This document shows positions 1 through 10,624 of a stretch of DNA of 64,000 nucleotides, one piece after another. Source of the stretch: Aedes albopictus. Taxonomy: Eukaryota > Arthropoda > Insecta > Diptera > Culicidae. Under the pieces are notes generated by a model that was not told where the DNA came from, did not search any database, and saw only the letters and a list, made by a program, of their open reading frames with translations. Where the stretch lies: positions 16,459,346 through 16,523,345 of the forward strand of contig NC_085137.1 of the NCBI RefSeq assembly GCF_035046485.1, given 5' to 3'. Every line of letters starts with the position of its first letter. The first letter of the stretch is position 1. Both the position numbers and the translations under genes were made by a program.

Positions 1-2
1 CT

Positions 3-1229
3 GCATGCTCGAAAGTATTTGAGATTATCGTGAAAAACATGCTTTTCGAATCTTGCAAGAACTACATTTCCACGGCTCAACATGGCTTTTTCCCGAAACG
101 ATCAGTGGCTACTAATCTCGTCGAATTCACTTCACTCTGTATTCGTTCAATGGATGCTGGAAAACAAGTGGACGTGATATATACGGATTTCAAATCAGCG
201 TTTGATCGAGTGAACCATTGCATGCTGCTCAATAAGCTCAGAAAACTTGGAATGTCAGATGGTTTTGTCCGATGGTTTAACTCGTATCTGTCTGGTCGGT
301 CTATGAAAGTGCGTATCGGCTGGAATCATTCGGATTCTATTACCATTCCCTCTGGAGTACCACAGGGAAGCAATCTCGGACCGCTTTTATTTTCGCTGTT
401 TATCAACGACGTAGCGTATGTACTGCCCCGTGGCGAACGCATTTTCTATGCGGACGACGTGAAGATTTTCATCGTGATCACCTGCATTGAAGACTGTGTG
501 GCATTACAGGCAGCGTTAAGCTCTTTTGAATGCTGGAGCAGGCGTAATGGTTTAGAACTCTGCGTGGGAAAATGCATTGCTATAACGTTTTGCAGAAAAA
601 GGAATCCAATTCTTCATGACTACTCCTTATCAGGTGAAACGCTGGAACGTAGAAATGAAATTAAGGATCTTGGAGTGATTCTGGATACGGAGATGACTTT
701 CAGGCCTCACTACGATGATGTGCTTTCTAGAGCAAATAAACAGCTGGGCTTTATGTTTAAGATTGCTGATGGCTTTCGTGATCCTTTATGCCTTAAATCG
801 CTATACTGCGCTTTAGTTCGCTCCATTCTGGAATCAGCAGTAGTAGTTTGGTGCCCATATAGTCAGAATTGGATCGACCGTTTTGAGGCTGTTCAGCGAA
901 AGTTTGTGCGATTAGCGCTTCGGAGTCTTCCCTGGCGTGACGCTGTTCATCTTCCGCCGTATGAGCACCGGTGTATGCTGTTAGGGTTGGAAACTTTAGC
1001 GAGTAGGAGGTCGTCAATGCAATCCAATTTCATTGGGAAACTTTTGAACGGTGAGATTGATGCTCCTTCTTTACTGTCAGAGCTCCGTATATATGTTCCA
1101 GAACGACCACTACGGCGCCGCAATTTCCTACATTTGGATCCACGTAATAGTCGATACGGACAACATGATCCCATTAGGTTTATGATTTTAAATTTTAACA
1201 ATGTATTTGAACAGTTTGACTTTCATTGA
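3..1229 (+). CDS. Non-LTR retrotransposon reverse transcriptase, 3' part (Jockey-like)
   Basis: This is the C-terminal part of a LINE ORF2 reverse transcriptase. The frame is open from the window edge, so the apparent start at 30 (a GTG) is arbitrary and the gene begins upstream. Visible motifs are QHGF (nt ~81-92), the first catalytic Asp in YTDFKSAFD (Asp at nt 186-188), SGVPQGS (nt ~351-371), the YADD catalytic box (nt 447-458), and then a thumb and C-terminal region with a basic tail. There are no internal stops over more than 400 codons, so this copy is young or recently active. The style (TNLVEF, YTDFKSAFDRVNH, FYADDVKIF) fits the Jockey/CR1 group of arthropod LINEs; clade assignment is from memory. 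It reverse-transcribes its own RNA at nicked chromosomal targets. The 3' UTR and tail follow directly. Confidence 0.93.
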   Translation, partial: ACSKVFEIIVKNMLFESCKNYISTAQHGFFPKRSVATNLVEFTSLCIRSMDAGKQVDVIYTDFKSAFDRVNHCMLLNKLRKLGMSDGFVRWFNSYLSGRSMKVRIGWNHSDSITIPSGVPQGSNLGPLLFSLFINDVAYVLPRGERIFYADDVKIFIVITCIEDCVALQAALSSFECWSRRNGLELCVGKCIAITFCRKRNPILHDYSLSGETLERRNEIKDLGVILDTEMTFRPHYDDVLSRANKQLGFMFKIADGFRDPLCLKSLYCALVRSILESAVVVWCPYSQNWIDRFEAVQRKFVRLALRSLPWRDAVHLPPYEHRCMLLGLETLASRRSSMQSNFIGKLLNGEIDAPSLLSELRIYVPERPLRRRNFLHLDPRNSRYGQHDPIRFMILNFNNVFEQFDFH

Positions 1230-1292
1230 TGTGTTTCGTTAGATTTTTTGTTCTTTTATAATGTTAGCATTAGTTAGATAAGTTGTGTCGTA

Positions 1293-2565
1293 AGGACTGT
1301 TCATTTTATAAAGAGGACACCTTATTTGTGTGATATCTTTTTTATTTTTCAATAAAATCATTATCGGTTTTTTGCATAAATTCCCATAGCTATTCTACAG
1401 TGTTGGAAAAATATAACATTATACAAATTGTCCTTAGTGATGGAACTGGAGCGGTTTTCGTTAAAACTCAGTAAGAACCAATTTCTCAAAATTCTACATA
1501 ACTTTCCACATACATAACTTTTAAATTTTTATGAACTTTTCAATATGTTGGAATCTAATACTATTCTACTAAAGGTAGAACGTAATAGTTGGTCAATAAT
1601 AATGCACCAAGCATTATACAGCTTGATATAGTAAGTTGCCTTGTTATCAATGAAATTGATAAAACATACTTATTTAAGTCCAGTGATGCAATAACACTAC
1701 GGATTCAGTTCAAAATTTGTCCAGTATAGAAGAGAATCGCATTCTAAATTATACCGAAGAAAAATATGCTTTAAAGTACATTCTTCATCATAAATTTAAT
1801 CCTTAATTATGGCCATAGTGAAAAATTTCATATTTTTTGCCCCATAAATGCAAGTTTTCGATTCTAGAGAAGCTTATTATTATTTATTTTCAGCAAGGCT
1901 TGATCCTATGTGATTATATACCTTATTTGAAAATAACTACATGTAAAGTTTTATTTTCGACATCATTGTTATGTTGTATTTGCAATGGGTTACATCGTTA
2001 TTTAGAAGAACCTTCAAAGAACGAAGCTGTTTTTCCTCCGGTAACTGCCATGAAGCACAGTAACCAAGCCAACAATGCTATCAAGAAGCGGTTTTCTGCA
2101 TTTGAAATTGCATTATTAGTACTTTCGGCTAGATCCATTGAAAACATTCAAAATTTAATATTCTCATATTTTTTGTTTAACAAATAAATTTTGTTCTGAA
2201 AATCGAGACCAACTTGTAACTTTAATATCTCAACAACTAATATTCCGATTAGGTCTATATTTTGCCAGAATATGTATCACTCATACTGCTGCAGTATGGC
2301 AAACACTTTTATGAAATTAAAAACGATACACCGATGTTTTACAGTAATTTTGTGTTTATCTTTAGTTTTTGGGGATCGAAAAATTGACCTCTCCTAACAC
2401 TTTGCCACATTTCTATGAAGTCCAACAATTTTAACCCAATTTAATTATAGTTATTATCTGCTAATATAATGTACTGAACAACCAACCAAGGCTGCTCAAA
2501 TTTGAACTACGCGTATTCTTTTTATAGCCTTGCAAAGTTGTCCTCTTTATAAAATGAACAGTCCT
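1293..2565. mobile_element. Non-autonomous TA-flanked DNA transposon (Tc1/mariner type)
   Basis: It is bounded by perfect 26-bp terminal inverted repeats (1293-1318 and 2540-2565; outer end AGGACTGTTCATTTTATAAA) and flanked by TA on both sides (1291-1292, 2566-2567). TA duplications are characteristic of the IS630/Tc1/mariner superfamily. It is 1273 bp, AT-rich and has no recognisable transposase, so it needs a transposase from elsewhere. It inserted into the 3' UTR of the upstream LINE and is therefore younger than that LINE copy. An internal stretch (2024-2215) recurs at 6711-6875. Confidence 0.85.
2024..2215 (+). repeat. Dispersed repeat, copy 1 of a pair
   Basis: The stretch is about 80% identical by eye to 6711-6875. 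Both copies keep one frame open that reads NEAV..PV.AMKH.NQA.NAI.K....FEI. Both then continue into a TTTGTTTAACAAATAAATT block and a TTCTGAAAATCGAG block. This copy lies inside the TA-flanked transposon. Its function is unknown; it may be a relic of coding sequence or a conserved part of a MITE/SINE. Confidence 0.6.
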
Positions 2566-2908
2566 TATATGTAATTAATTGTAATTTTTTGTCATGTATT
2601 ACTTCAAAGATGCGGGTTTTTACGCCTGATTAGGGCTTTTCCCAGCCACACTTCATTAAGATCCAAGTAGATCAGATGAAGAGAAACAATAAATAAATAA
2701 ATAAATAGAAAAGGTGTTTAAGAATAACCGAAAACGTACTGATTATCTTTAAAGTGCCACTGCTTCCCGGATCTTCTAGCCAACTACCATTAGGCTGTCC
2801 TTTCCCTTCTAATGCCAATTTTGTTCGTTTCCTCAGGAAGTGTGATTGAAATTTAAATTTAATTTTTGCGCGCGTATGGGGAAAATCCAGATAGTGAGAT
2901 TTCAACGC

Positions 2909-3248
2909 CACGGTGTCAAAATCTCGATTATTATCGAACTTTCATGTACCTCGGATTTTTCTTCGGAAATTGTTAGTATTTGGGCTATATATTCATAATC
3001 GGAAGACGAGAAAATATTTTATCGGTGAAAATTTTCCCATACATTTTGTATGGGACGTTTTTTGGTTAAAATCAGTATTTAATTAATTTTAGTATGGAAA
3101 ATAGCCAAAAACTTAGATAAAACAAAATTTCCCCGATGTAATATTTTAAAACTTTCCAATTATAAAGTATAGCCAAAATGCTGACTTTCTGTGAAGAAAG
3201 ATCCGAGGTACATGGCAGTTCGATAATAATAGAAATTTTGACACCGTG
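2909..3248. mobile_element. Inverted-repeat element (MITE), 340 bp
   Basis: The ends form ~56-bp imperfect inverted repeats (2909-2964 against 3193-3248), beginning CACGGTGTCAAAAT. CAACG occurs just outside both ends and may be a 5-bp target duplication, but the boundary is ambiguous by a base or two. There is no coding capacity. Confidence 0.7.
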
Positions 3249-3310
3249 CAACGGAGTTCCAAGGGAAATGCTGATGAGAGACGCTGGGATTCTGAGGGAA
3301 CTTTTAATGG

Positions 3311-3369
3311 GTGTGTGAAGAATTAGCCTAAGTTAAAATTCACAAATGAAAAGAAATTAAAAAAAACTT
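3311..3369 (+). repeat. Short A-tailed fragment, probable LINE/SINE 3' end
   Basis: A ~47-bp block starting GTGTGAAGAATTAGC and ending in AATGAAAAG plus an A-rich tail recurs at 19783-19830. A shared 3'-terminal block with an A-rich tail is what 5'-truncated retroposed copies look like. TTTAATGG before and TTTAATGG after could be the target duplication. Confidence 0.4.
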
Positions 3370-3779
3370 TAATGGTATTACAGCGAGAACTATGGTTGGA
3401 TACTAATTATAAATTCTGCAATATTGGAGTTCGGACTACGGTGGGAGGAATGCGGCTGGGACTCTGACGGTTACCTTGTGGAGTTTTAGATGAAATACGA
3501 GGTAGGACAAAGCTTCACGGGGAATTTAATGAAGATCCACGAAAGATTCTTTGTGATGAATCTTTTGGCATTCCGTACGAAGGTTTTTCTTTGGAGTTTC
3601 ACAGAAAGTCCTCTTGAAATTCTTCCAGATGTTCCACCGAAAAATCCACCAGAAGTTCGCAGGGGATTCTTATAAAATGTCTCTGAGATTTTCATTAGAA
3701 GTTCTACAAAAAATCCCTCCGTGAGTTCCTTCTAATTCAGGATTTATTTATTTTGTTTTTTTTTTTAATTTTGGGATCT

Positions 3780-4935
3780 TCTAGGACTTCCTTCAGAGTT
3801 TTCTCCAGAGGTGTTTCCTAAGATTCTACCAGGAGTTTTTTCGAACTATTCTACTATAATTTCATCCGGGATTTCTTAAGTATTTTTTATCCGGAGTTCA
3901 CTCAGATATTTATTCGGAGATTGCCGCAGGAATTCCTTCCCGGATCATTTCAGGAGTTTCTTCTAGGATTTCTATAGGAATTCATTCTTAGACTCGTCCT
4001 GGAGTTCTTTCAGTGATTCTTCCAGGATTTCTTTCTAAGATACAACTTTTTGAGATTCATCTAGGTTTTCTCTGGACGTTTCTCATGTGAATCCTCAAAG
4101 AATTCCTTTTGTAATTCCTCTAGCTTCTTCCGGGATTCCTCCAGGAACTCCTTCTAGGTTTCCTCTAGGAGTAAATTTCCTTTCCAGACTCCTGGAAACT
4201 AAGTCAAGGTTCTTCCAGGAGTTCCTTCTAAGATTTGTCCAATAATTTATCCAGGATATCCTTCCGGGATTCCTCCAAGAACTTCTACTGGGATTCCTTG
4301 CAGATTACATATTCTGGAATTCATTCTGGAAGTTTCTTAAATTTTGCTCATGGAAATACTCCAGAAGTTTTTTTTTATTCTTTATGGAAGTACTCCAAGA
4401 CTTGCTCTTGAGTTCCTTATAAAATTCCTCCAACAGCTTCTTAAGGAATATCTCCAGAAGTTTTGCAGGGAATATCTACACGAGCGATTTCAGAGATTCT
4501 TTCAATAGTTTCTTCCCAGATAAAAATCTGAAGACATTCCAAAAGGTTCTGGAGAAATCATAAAAAAAACTCGTGAAAGAATCCCTGAAAGAACTTCTAG
4601 AATAATTTCATAGGAATCTTCTGGAGGAATCTCGGAAGGAATTTCTAGAGAATTCCATGAAGGAATCTCTGAAGGAATCCCGTATGGAGTTACAGGAGTA
4701 ATCCTGGAGAGAACTCCTGGAAGTTCTGAACAAATCCTAAACAAATTGCTGGAATAATATCTGAGGGAACTCCCTTAGGTATCCCAGAAAGAACTCCTGG
4801 AGCAATCCTGAATTAATTTCGAGAGAGATCTAGGGTGGAATTTCTGGAGAAATCCCAAGCAGAAATTCTGAGGGAATCCCAGAGCAATTCTCGTAGGGAT
4901 CTCGGAACGAATTCCTGGAACTCAGAAAGATTTCA
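3780..4935. repeat. Degenerate ~12-bp repeat tract with orientation flip
   Basis: The tract consists of degraded units close to GGAATTCCTCCA. From 3780 to about 4490 the TTCCTCCAGGA strand is on top; from about 4500 to 4935 the complementary style (CTGGAGGAATC) is on top. The two halves form a large imperfect inverted repeat. Short ORFs here translate to low-complexity Ile/Pro/Ser/Glu strings and are not genes. Confidence 0.75.
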
Positions 4936-5402
4936 TAATAAAATGGTAAATGACTATTTTTTTTAACGGGAATAGTGTATTACCTAAAGCTAATACTATA
5001 CAAATTTCATCAAAATCGGTTGAATATTGGTGGAGATATCGTTGAAACAAGAATTTTGCCATTTGAGAAGTTTGAGCAAACGAACGTTTTAAAAAATATC
5101 ACTTCTTCACCGTTATAGCTCTAGATTCAAAAATACTGAACCGATTTCAATCAAAACTGTTCTGTATGTAAAGTATACATGTAGAAATATTGTGTAAAAA
5201 TTTCATTCAATTTGATCTAGCCGTAATAAAGTTATAGCCGTATGTGGTACAAAGTCACAATAAGCAAAAATGTTTTTTTTTGTATCGTGACATTCACACA
5301 GTTATAACTTGAAAAGTTTTCAAGCAATTTGGCCAAGAACAGTTTTTATAATGGTTTTACAGTTTTAAATGCTAATAAAAATTGGAACAGTCATGACAGT
5401 TG
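4936..5402. other. AT-rich spacer, no gene seen
   Basis: The sequence is low in GC, with runs such as TTATAGC and AAATTTCATC typical of decayed MITE interiors. No ORF, inverted ends or tandem unit could be supported. Confidence 0.5.
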
Positions 5403-5417
5403 TACAAACAAAGTAGT

Positions 5418-5701
5418 CTCTCTCTCTCTTCTTGGCGTAACGTCCTCTCACTGGGACAAAGCCTGCTTCTCAGCTTAGTGTTCAATGAGCACTTCCACAG
5501 TTTTTAACTGAGAGCTTCCTCTGCCAATGACCATTTTGCATGTGTATATCATGTGGCAGGCACGAAGATACTCTATGCCCAAGGAAGTCAAGGAAATTTC
5601 CTTTACGAAAAGATCCTGGACCGACCGGGAATCGAACCCGTCACCCTCAGCATGGTCATGCTGAATACCCGTGCGTTTACCGCCTCGGCTATATGGGCCC
5701 T
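5418..5701 (-). mobile_element. tRNA-derived SINE with 15-bp target duplication
   Basis: Read on the minus strand it starts with a tRNA-like head. The pol III A box is TAGCCGAGGCGG (5680-5691) and the B box is GGTTCGATTCC (5628-5638). A tRNA-unrelated body follows, then a (GA)n-type 3' tail (5418-5430). It is flanked by the perfect direct repeat TACAAACAAAGTAGT (5403-5417 and 5702-5716), the hallmark of LINE-mediated retroposition. It is like the tRNA-related SINEs known from Aedes (for example Feilai), though family membership is not proven here. It is ~284 bp and appears full-length. Confidence 0.92.
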
Positions 5702-5716
5702 TACAAACAAAGTAGT

Positions 5717-6462
5717 ACACACGGAATAAAATGGTTAAAATGTACCTAAAGTATGCCTTGAAGCGATTTAAGTTTTGAATACTAGAAAAACGTATTGAAC
5801 CGATTTTAAGATTTTTTTTACCAGTTTATTGATACTCTGTTAAGAACTTCGGGTCAAATTTTCAGACGTCTTGACGAGTTACATCAAAATTATAGCCTTT
5901 ACAATTTTTAAAATGGATGAAAATTTTTTCTAAAATCTTATTTTATGATATTACCAATATCTGCGCCAATACCAAACTGAATTTGTTGTCATTGTTATGG
6001 TATTAGCTACACATTATATATTATTCCTGATCAAAAAAATATTTGATTTTGTGAACGCAATCAAAAGCTATACATTATTTTCTGTGTCCAAATTTCATCG
6101 AATACAGTCTTTACTTCTCATGGTTCTAGTGCACCATAGAACATTTTATTCAACAAACGAAATGAAATGATTATGATGCAACAGTTTTTAGAATCATTGT
6201 CTCCTCATCAGCTAAACTCAAATGCTATTTCAATAGTCGAACTATTTATATACAATTCAGTTTTGGGGTGTCCTTATAAATTTTAAACTACGTAACGGCA
6301 AATTATTCAACCTCAAGAAATTCAATCTCGTGTTCAGATGCAGCCATGCTGAGGGACGACGGAGCACAAATTATAGAGAGACGCGGCTAAATACTAATGC
6401 ACACTGTGAACGCGCAGGCGCGAAAGAAGAAACACAAAGAAAGAGAAATGTCCCTTTTACTC
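5717..6462. other. AT-rich spacer, no gene seen
   Basis: This stretch between the SINE and the repeat at 6711 has no supported gene. From ~6300 it is less AT-rich. A perfect 11-bp stem (ACGGAATAATA at 6463-6473 with its complement ending at 6492) follows immediately. Confidence 0.4.
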
Positions 6463-6710
6463 ACGGAATAATACATCGACATATTATTCCGTACGGAAAA
6501 TCAACAACATGACTGACAGCATCGCATGACAGTGCCATCTGTTGGCAAATCTTTCCAGCTATGAATTACTTATCAACTGCGAACGCCTAAGTAATTTTGA
6601 TTGCAAAAGTTTTACGTGAGCATTACTTGTCCTATCCTTTTACACAGTACTTATCAAGTGGAAACTAGCCATAAGGATCGAACAGGCACGCGTTCTGAAA
6701 GGTTAGAGAA

Positions 6711-6875
6711 CGAAGCTGTTTTGACTCCGGTAATCGCCATGAAGCACAATAATCAAGCCAGCAATGCTATCAATAAGTGGATATTTGCATTTGAAATTAA
6801 ATTATTCATACATTTGCATAGATGCATTTTCATACCTTCTTGTTTAACAAATAAATTGTATTCTGAAAATCGAGT
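6711..6875 (+). repeat. Dispersed repeat, copy 2 of a pair
   Basis: Second copy of the 2024-2215 block, with the same frame open (NEAVLTPVIAMKHNNQA...). It ends in the same TTTGTTTAACAAATAAATT block, but here it is not inside the TA-flanked transposon. The upstream segment (about 6540-6710) has no counterpart in copy 1. Confidence 0.6.
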
Positions 6876-6894
6876 CGAGAGAATTTAAGGAGGT

Positions 6895-7640
6895 GTTATT
6901 AAGGAAATCTCAGAATAAAATCCTAGCGGAAACCTGGTATTCCTTCAAAAATCAACCCCTTTTAGGATTTTTGAGGGAGTTTCTTTAAGAGTCAATCATT
7001 TTGAGAATTCATTGAAACTCGATCAGAAATTCTTTTAAGTGTTCTTCATTAGATTCTTTCATGGAGTTCCATCTGGAGTTCCTTGAGAAGTTCTTTCGTG
7101 GATTACTCAAGGAGTTTCAACTTCTGAGGATTCCTCCTTTTGAGGATTCCATCTTCTCATATTCCTGCAGGAGCTCTTTCTGTGATTCTCCAGTAGTTTC
7201 TTCTGGAATCTCTGTATCAGTTCTTTTTTAGAGTTTCTCCAGGAATTCCTTCTATGATTCGTTCCTAGCTTCATCCAGAATCTCCTTTCACGATTCCTAC
7301 AGGAATTCCATTCAACATTCCTCCAGGAGTTTTTCTGGATTTTTTCCAGAAATTCTTTGTGCGATTCGACTAGGATTTTTTTCCTGGATTCTTTCTCAGG
7401 AACTCCTTCACTGATTCGTATGGGAGTTTTTCCTATGTTTTATGCAGGAGCTCATCCTGGGAATCCTCCTGGAATTCTTGTTGGGAGGCCTTCCTGAATT
7501 TCTCAAGGAATTCGTTATGCAATTCCTGCTTATTCTTCTTGAATTCCCCTGATAGATTTACTCCATGAGTTTTATATGGAATTATTCTATGAGTTTATTA
7601 TAAAATTCCTACTTATTAAGGAATCCACAAGTTTTCTAAG
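6895..7640. repeat. Degenerate ~12-bp repeat tract
   Basis: Units of the TTCCTCCAGGAATTC kind, mostly in the TTCC orientation, with a short opposite-orientation lead at 6895-6950. Confidence 0.7.
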
Positions 7641-7649
7641 CCTAGGAGA

Positions 7650-8548
7650 ACTCTCTGTCGTTTCGTGAACTTCGTGAAATAGTAATGCATGGTGGGGTTT
7701 CCCAGAATAATTAATTATTAGGCGCGATAGTGAAGTCATGGGGCTTACCAATGTGTGGACGCTGAAATTCTAAAATCTGGTTTTACAATGACAGCACTGC
7801 TAACATGCATGTTTCGTCCAATAACGTCGTAGTCAAGACTTTAAATAGAAAAAGGCATTCACAATTACCTGTTCATTACAAGACATAGAATTAAATCCTT
7901 TAACATCTACTAGAAAGAAATTGTCATCCCTCAGTGATAATGCTCTCCGAAAATGGAGCGACCTGCCACAACCGGATAGCGATCGTTTTAGCCCCCTTTG
8001 TAGAACATTAATCCTCCCCAGCCTCAAGGCACCACCATCAACTTCTCGAATCAAGTACAATGAACTGTTTTCGTTCCCTTTCTGTCCTAGCACCGCCGGA
8101 TGGGACAACTATCGCAGCTGCAGCATCAGTAGCAGCCGAGAAAGGTTGCCTGCGGTTATCGCCATCAGCACTGCTGGTTCACAGCGACGGCTACCCGACC
8201 GACCAGCAGCATCCGCTGCAGACACGATTTCCGCAAATTTTTCCAAGCTCTACGTGCGTCTGCTGCAGCCATGGAGCTACGTCTCTGCTGCCGGGCCGAG
8301 CGACGACGCCGGAATTTAGTCTGAAATTTTTGGATCACCATCGTCGGAACCAAGAATGCGCGTCTAGAGTGGGACAAGCCAGGGCCAACCGACCAACGAC
8401 GACGACGACGACGGAAAATGCATGAGCTAACCGATTGCTAGATACTTTCCAGTCAGTATCCTAGTGAAAAACAAACAGAGGTGTCTAGGGGTACATAGGA
8501 GAGGTGTTACTACTGAAACTTCTGAGATCTTTTATGTTTTAATTTTTT
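7650..8548. other. Probably single-copy DNA, GC-rich patch, no gene assigned
   Basis: Composition changes from AT-rich repeat to mixed sequence with GC-rich, CAG/GCAGC-containing DNA at 8090-8420 and a short ACG run near 8395-8412. Overlapping short ORFs exist on both strands (for example 7921-8319 plus and 7833-8108 minus), but none resembles a known domain. A non-coding exon or regulatory region is possible. Confidence 0.4.
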
Positions 8549-8623
8549 AGTATAGTATAGTATAGTATAGTATAGTATAGTATAGTATAGTATAGTATAG
8601 TATAGTATAGTATAGTATAGTAG
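8549..8623. repeat. Microsatellite (TATAG)n
   Basis: Fourteen uninterrupted TATAG units (8551-8620) plus partial units. The perfect array suggests recent length change. A pyrimidine-rich tract (about 8640-8790) follows. Confidence 0.97.
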
Positions 8624-10581
8624 AACTCAATATCCAATCCACTAACTTTTGTCCCTTATCTTATATTTTCTATCTTCAGTCTGATCTACTTCTTATCCTT
8701 CTCTATCTCATGGTTTTCTTTTTTTCTGTCTTCTTCTTGTTTTTCTTTCTTGTATTTTCTTCTTTCTGGATCTACTTGTGTTTGTTTCTCTCTTGAAATT
8801 AATTTTCTTTGAGCACTTATTAATTGGAGGGCTTCTGAACCCCTACCGACTGTCATATAAAGACGCTCATGATCAAAAAAGCACTCCGAAAAAGTGAAAT
8901 TGCAAACGAGGAGATTGGGCCGTTCGTAGACAATTGGTGAGAAAAGGGAGGGTGACCAGACACTAGTAGCCTACATAAATCATAATCCGGCGACAGCTGG
9001 TTCTGAACTATCGCTCTATGGCTGGCTTGTAGCTAGGCAGCGGGCGGATGTGCTTGGCTCGGCGTCGTTGGCAGCAGCGTTGAGAAAACACATTCCGACA
9101 AGACAATGGATTGCGCTTGTAGCTGAGAGTGGGACATGGAAAAAGTGCTAAAATCAGAGACAAGCAATCATTATTAGTGAGCATTATGTGACCGTCGGAC
9201 GTCGCTGTCCGATGAAAGGCAAATGAACCCATTACATAGGAATCAAACCAGATACAACAGAGCTTTTTACTTGGAGAGTTTGTCTTAATCTTTTGTATGA
9301 ACGGCTTGAAGAAATTACTCCATATAAACACTTTCGCCGTAGAAAATGGCATCATCTAATGAAGCAATTGACAAAGACTTTTCCGAGTAGCTTTACACGC
9401 AGCCACTTTTCCTTTCCAACGGAGGCAATATAACTGTGGAATGTTATCTTGGCAGGAGACTCAAGTCGTTTCCATTCTGTCTCAATTTGCGAAAACGGAG
9501 TCCAAAACAACCACATCAACTCCCCTTGCCAGAAAGCATGGAAATGGCCAAATTAGGAGAACAAAACCAAAAGCAAATGGTACCAAGTGCGGTGTGGCAT
9601 CGAACCACACCACCAGAGAATCAACCCACCAACCAACCATCAAGAGACTGACAAGCGAAAGCACAAAACACTGTTCGCCTTCTACTTTTCAAATCACCTT
9701 CCTTCCCTCACGGATATCGAAGGAGAAGAAGGTCTTTCCATTTCATACAGCGATGCGGCGGTGCGATGATGGTACACATGAGAGAGCTTCCATCCTTAAT
9801 ACGTCCGATCCTTCAAGTTGTTCTTTTCATGTTTGGCGTTCCGGTGTCTGGGCAGTGTTCCGTCTGGTGCTACTAGATTGACCGGGATGAAGATATACTA
9901 CCTAACTGGACTGACCATCTTCTATGCTGACACTCACTCGCCAAGCTAGCAGACGCGAAGAACCGAGTTTTCCGAGTAGATCGATGTAATAAAGTTCTAT
10001 TTCTGTCGAAAGTTCAGATATTCAATAATGTCTATAGTACATTCGAAGGTATTCTATTTTCATTTCTAATCCGGGCTTTGTTCTTAAAAACATGAAACAA
10101 TTAACTATGTTGTTACTACCTGTTGCTCGAGTAGCGAAAGTGTTGTATTCCGAAAAGTATCTCTTATCTATGGGTTGACGGAACTCTTGGTGGACGGGGT
10201 TGATAAATGTACCATTTTATTCTTGTTACAAAGAAAAGAAAGCACATTAGGACATCAGCAGCAACAGTCGGTAACAGCGAACGAAAAAGAATCAAGAGCG
10301 GAGTGGACCTGTTGATTTTGGTCTGAAAGGAGCAAGACCAAGAAATGCAGTGTGCAGATAACAGATATCATATTGATAAAAAGCTATGGGTTAGCCTCTT
10401 TATTTTGAAGAAACTTATTTTACTAACCAACCTGAGTCTTCGTGGTTGTTTTAGATTTTCCAGAGTTTCAAAGTTAGGAAATGGAAGTCGCCCTCGTTAC
10501 TTATTTGTTACTGTGTTGTAACTAATGCTTGAACGGGTCAGCCCTCGATTTACTCTTACAGACACCTGGGAGCACTATACG
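8624..10581. other. Pyrimidine-rich tract then probably single-copy DNA
   Basis: 8640-8790 is a T/C-rich strand. The remainder is mixed-composition DNA with short ORFs on both strands (9008-9355 minus, 9441-9881 plus) that show no recognisable domain. The overlapping frames and low-complexity residues argue against real coding. No inverted-repeat or target-duplication signature was found. Confidence 0.4.
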
Positions 10582-10608
10582 AGTGATAACATTATAAATG
10601 TTATCACT
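10582..10608. other. Perfect short hairpin
   Basis: AGTGATAACATT (10582-10593) pairs perfectly with AATGTTATCACT (10597-10608) across a 3-nt loop. It lies at the border between single-copy DNA and the degenerate tract and could be the core of a decayed MITE. Confidence 0.6.
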
Positions 10609-10624
10609 TATTTTAGTGTTATCA

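Larger units (their letters stand above)
1230..2707 (+). mobile_element. 3' UTR and TAAA-type tail of the LINE, split by a transposon
   Basis: UTR sequence runs from the stop codon to 1290, is interrupted by the TA-flanked element at 1293-2565, and resumes at 2568. It ends in a short run of AATA/AAAT units (about 2683-2707), a typical LINE 3' terminus. The 5' end lies outside the window, so the target duplication cannot be tested. Confidence 0.7.

Noticed and set aside
5628..5701. Functional tRNA gene
   Set aside because: A and B boxes are present, but cloverleaf pairing is poor and the sequence continues into a SINE body with tail and target duplication.
7921..8319. Candidate 132-codon host protein
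   Set aside because: No recognisable domain, an overlapping ORF on the other strand, and the apparent start is not ATG.
8624..8800. Pyrimidine tract as a splice or promoter signal
   Set aside because: No adjacent exon-like sequence; better read as low-complexity DNA next to a microsatellite.
9441..9881. Candidate 146-codon host protein
   Set aside because: Low-complexity Thr/Ser/Lys content, overlapping frames and no domain.
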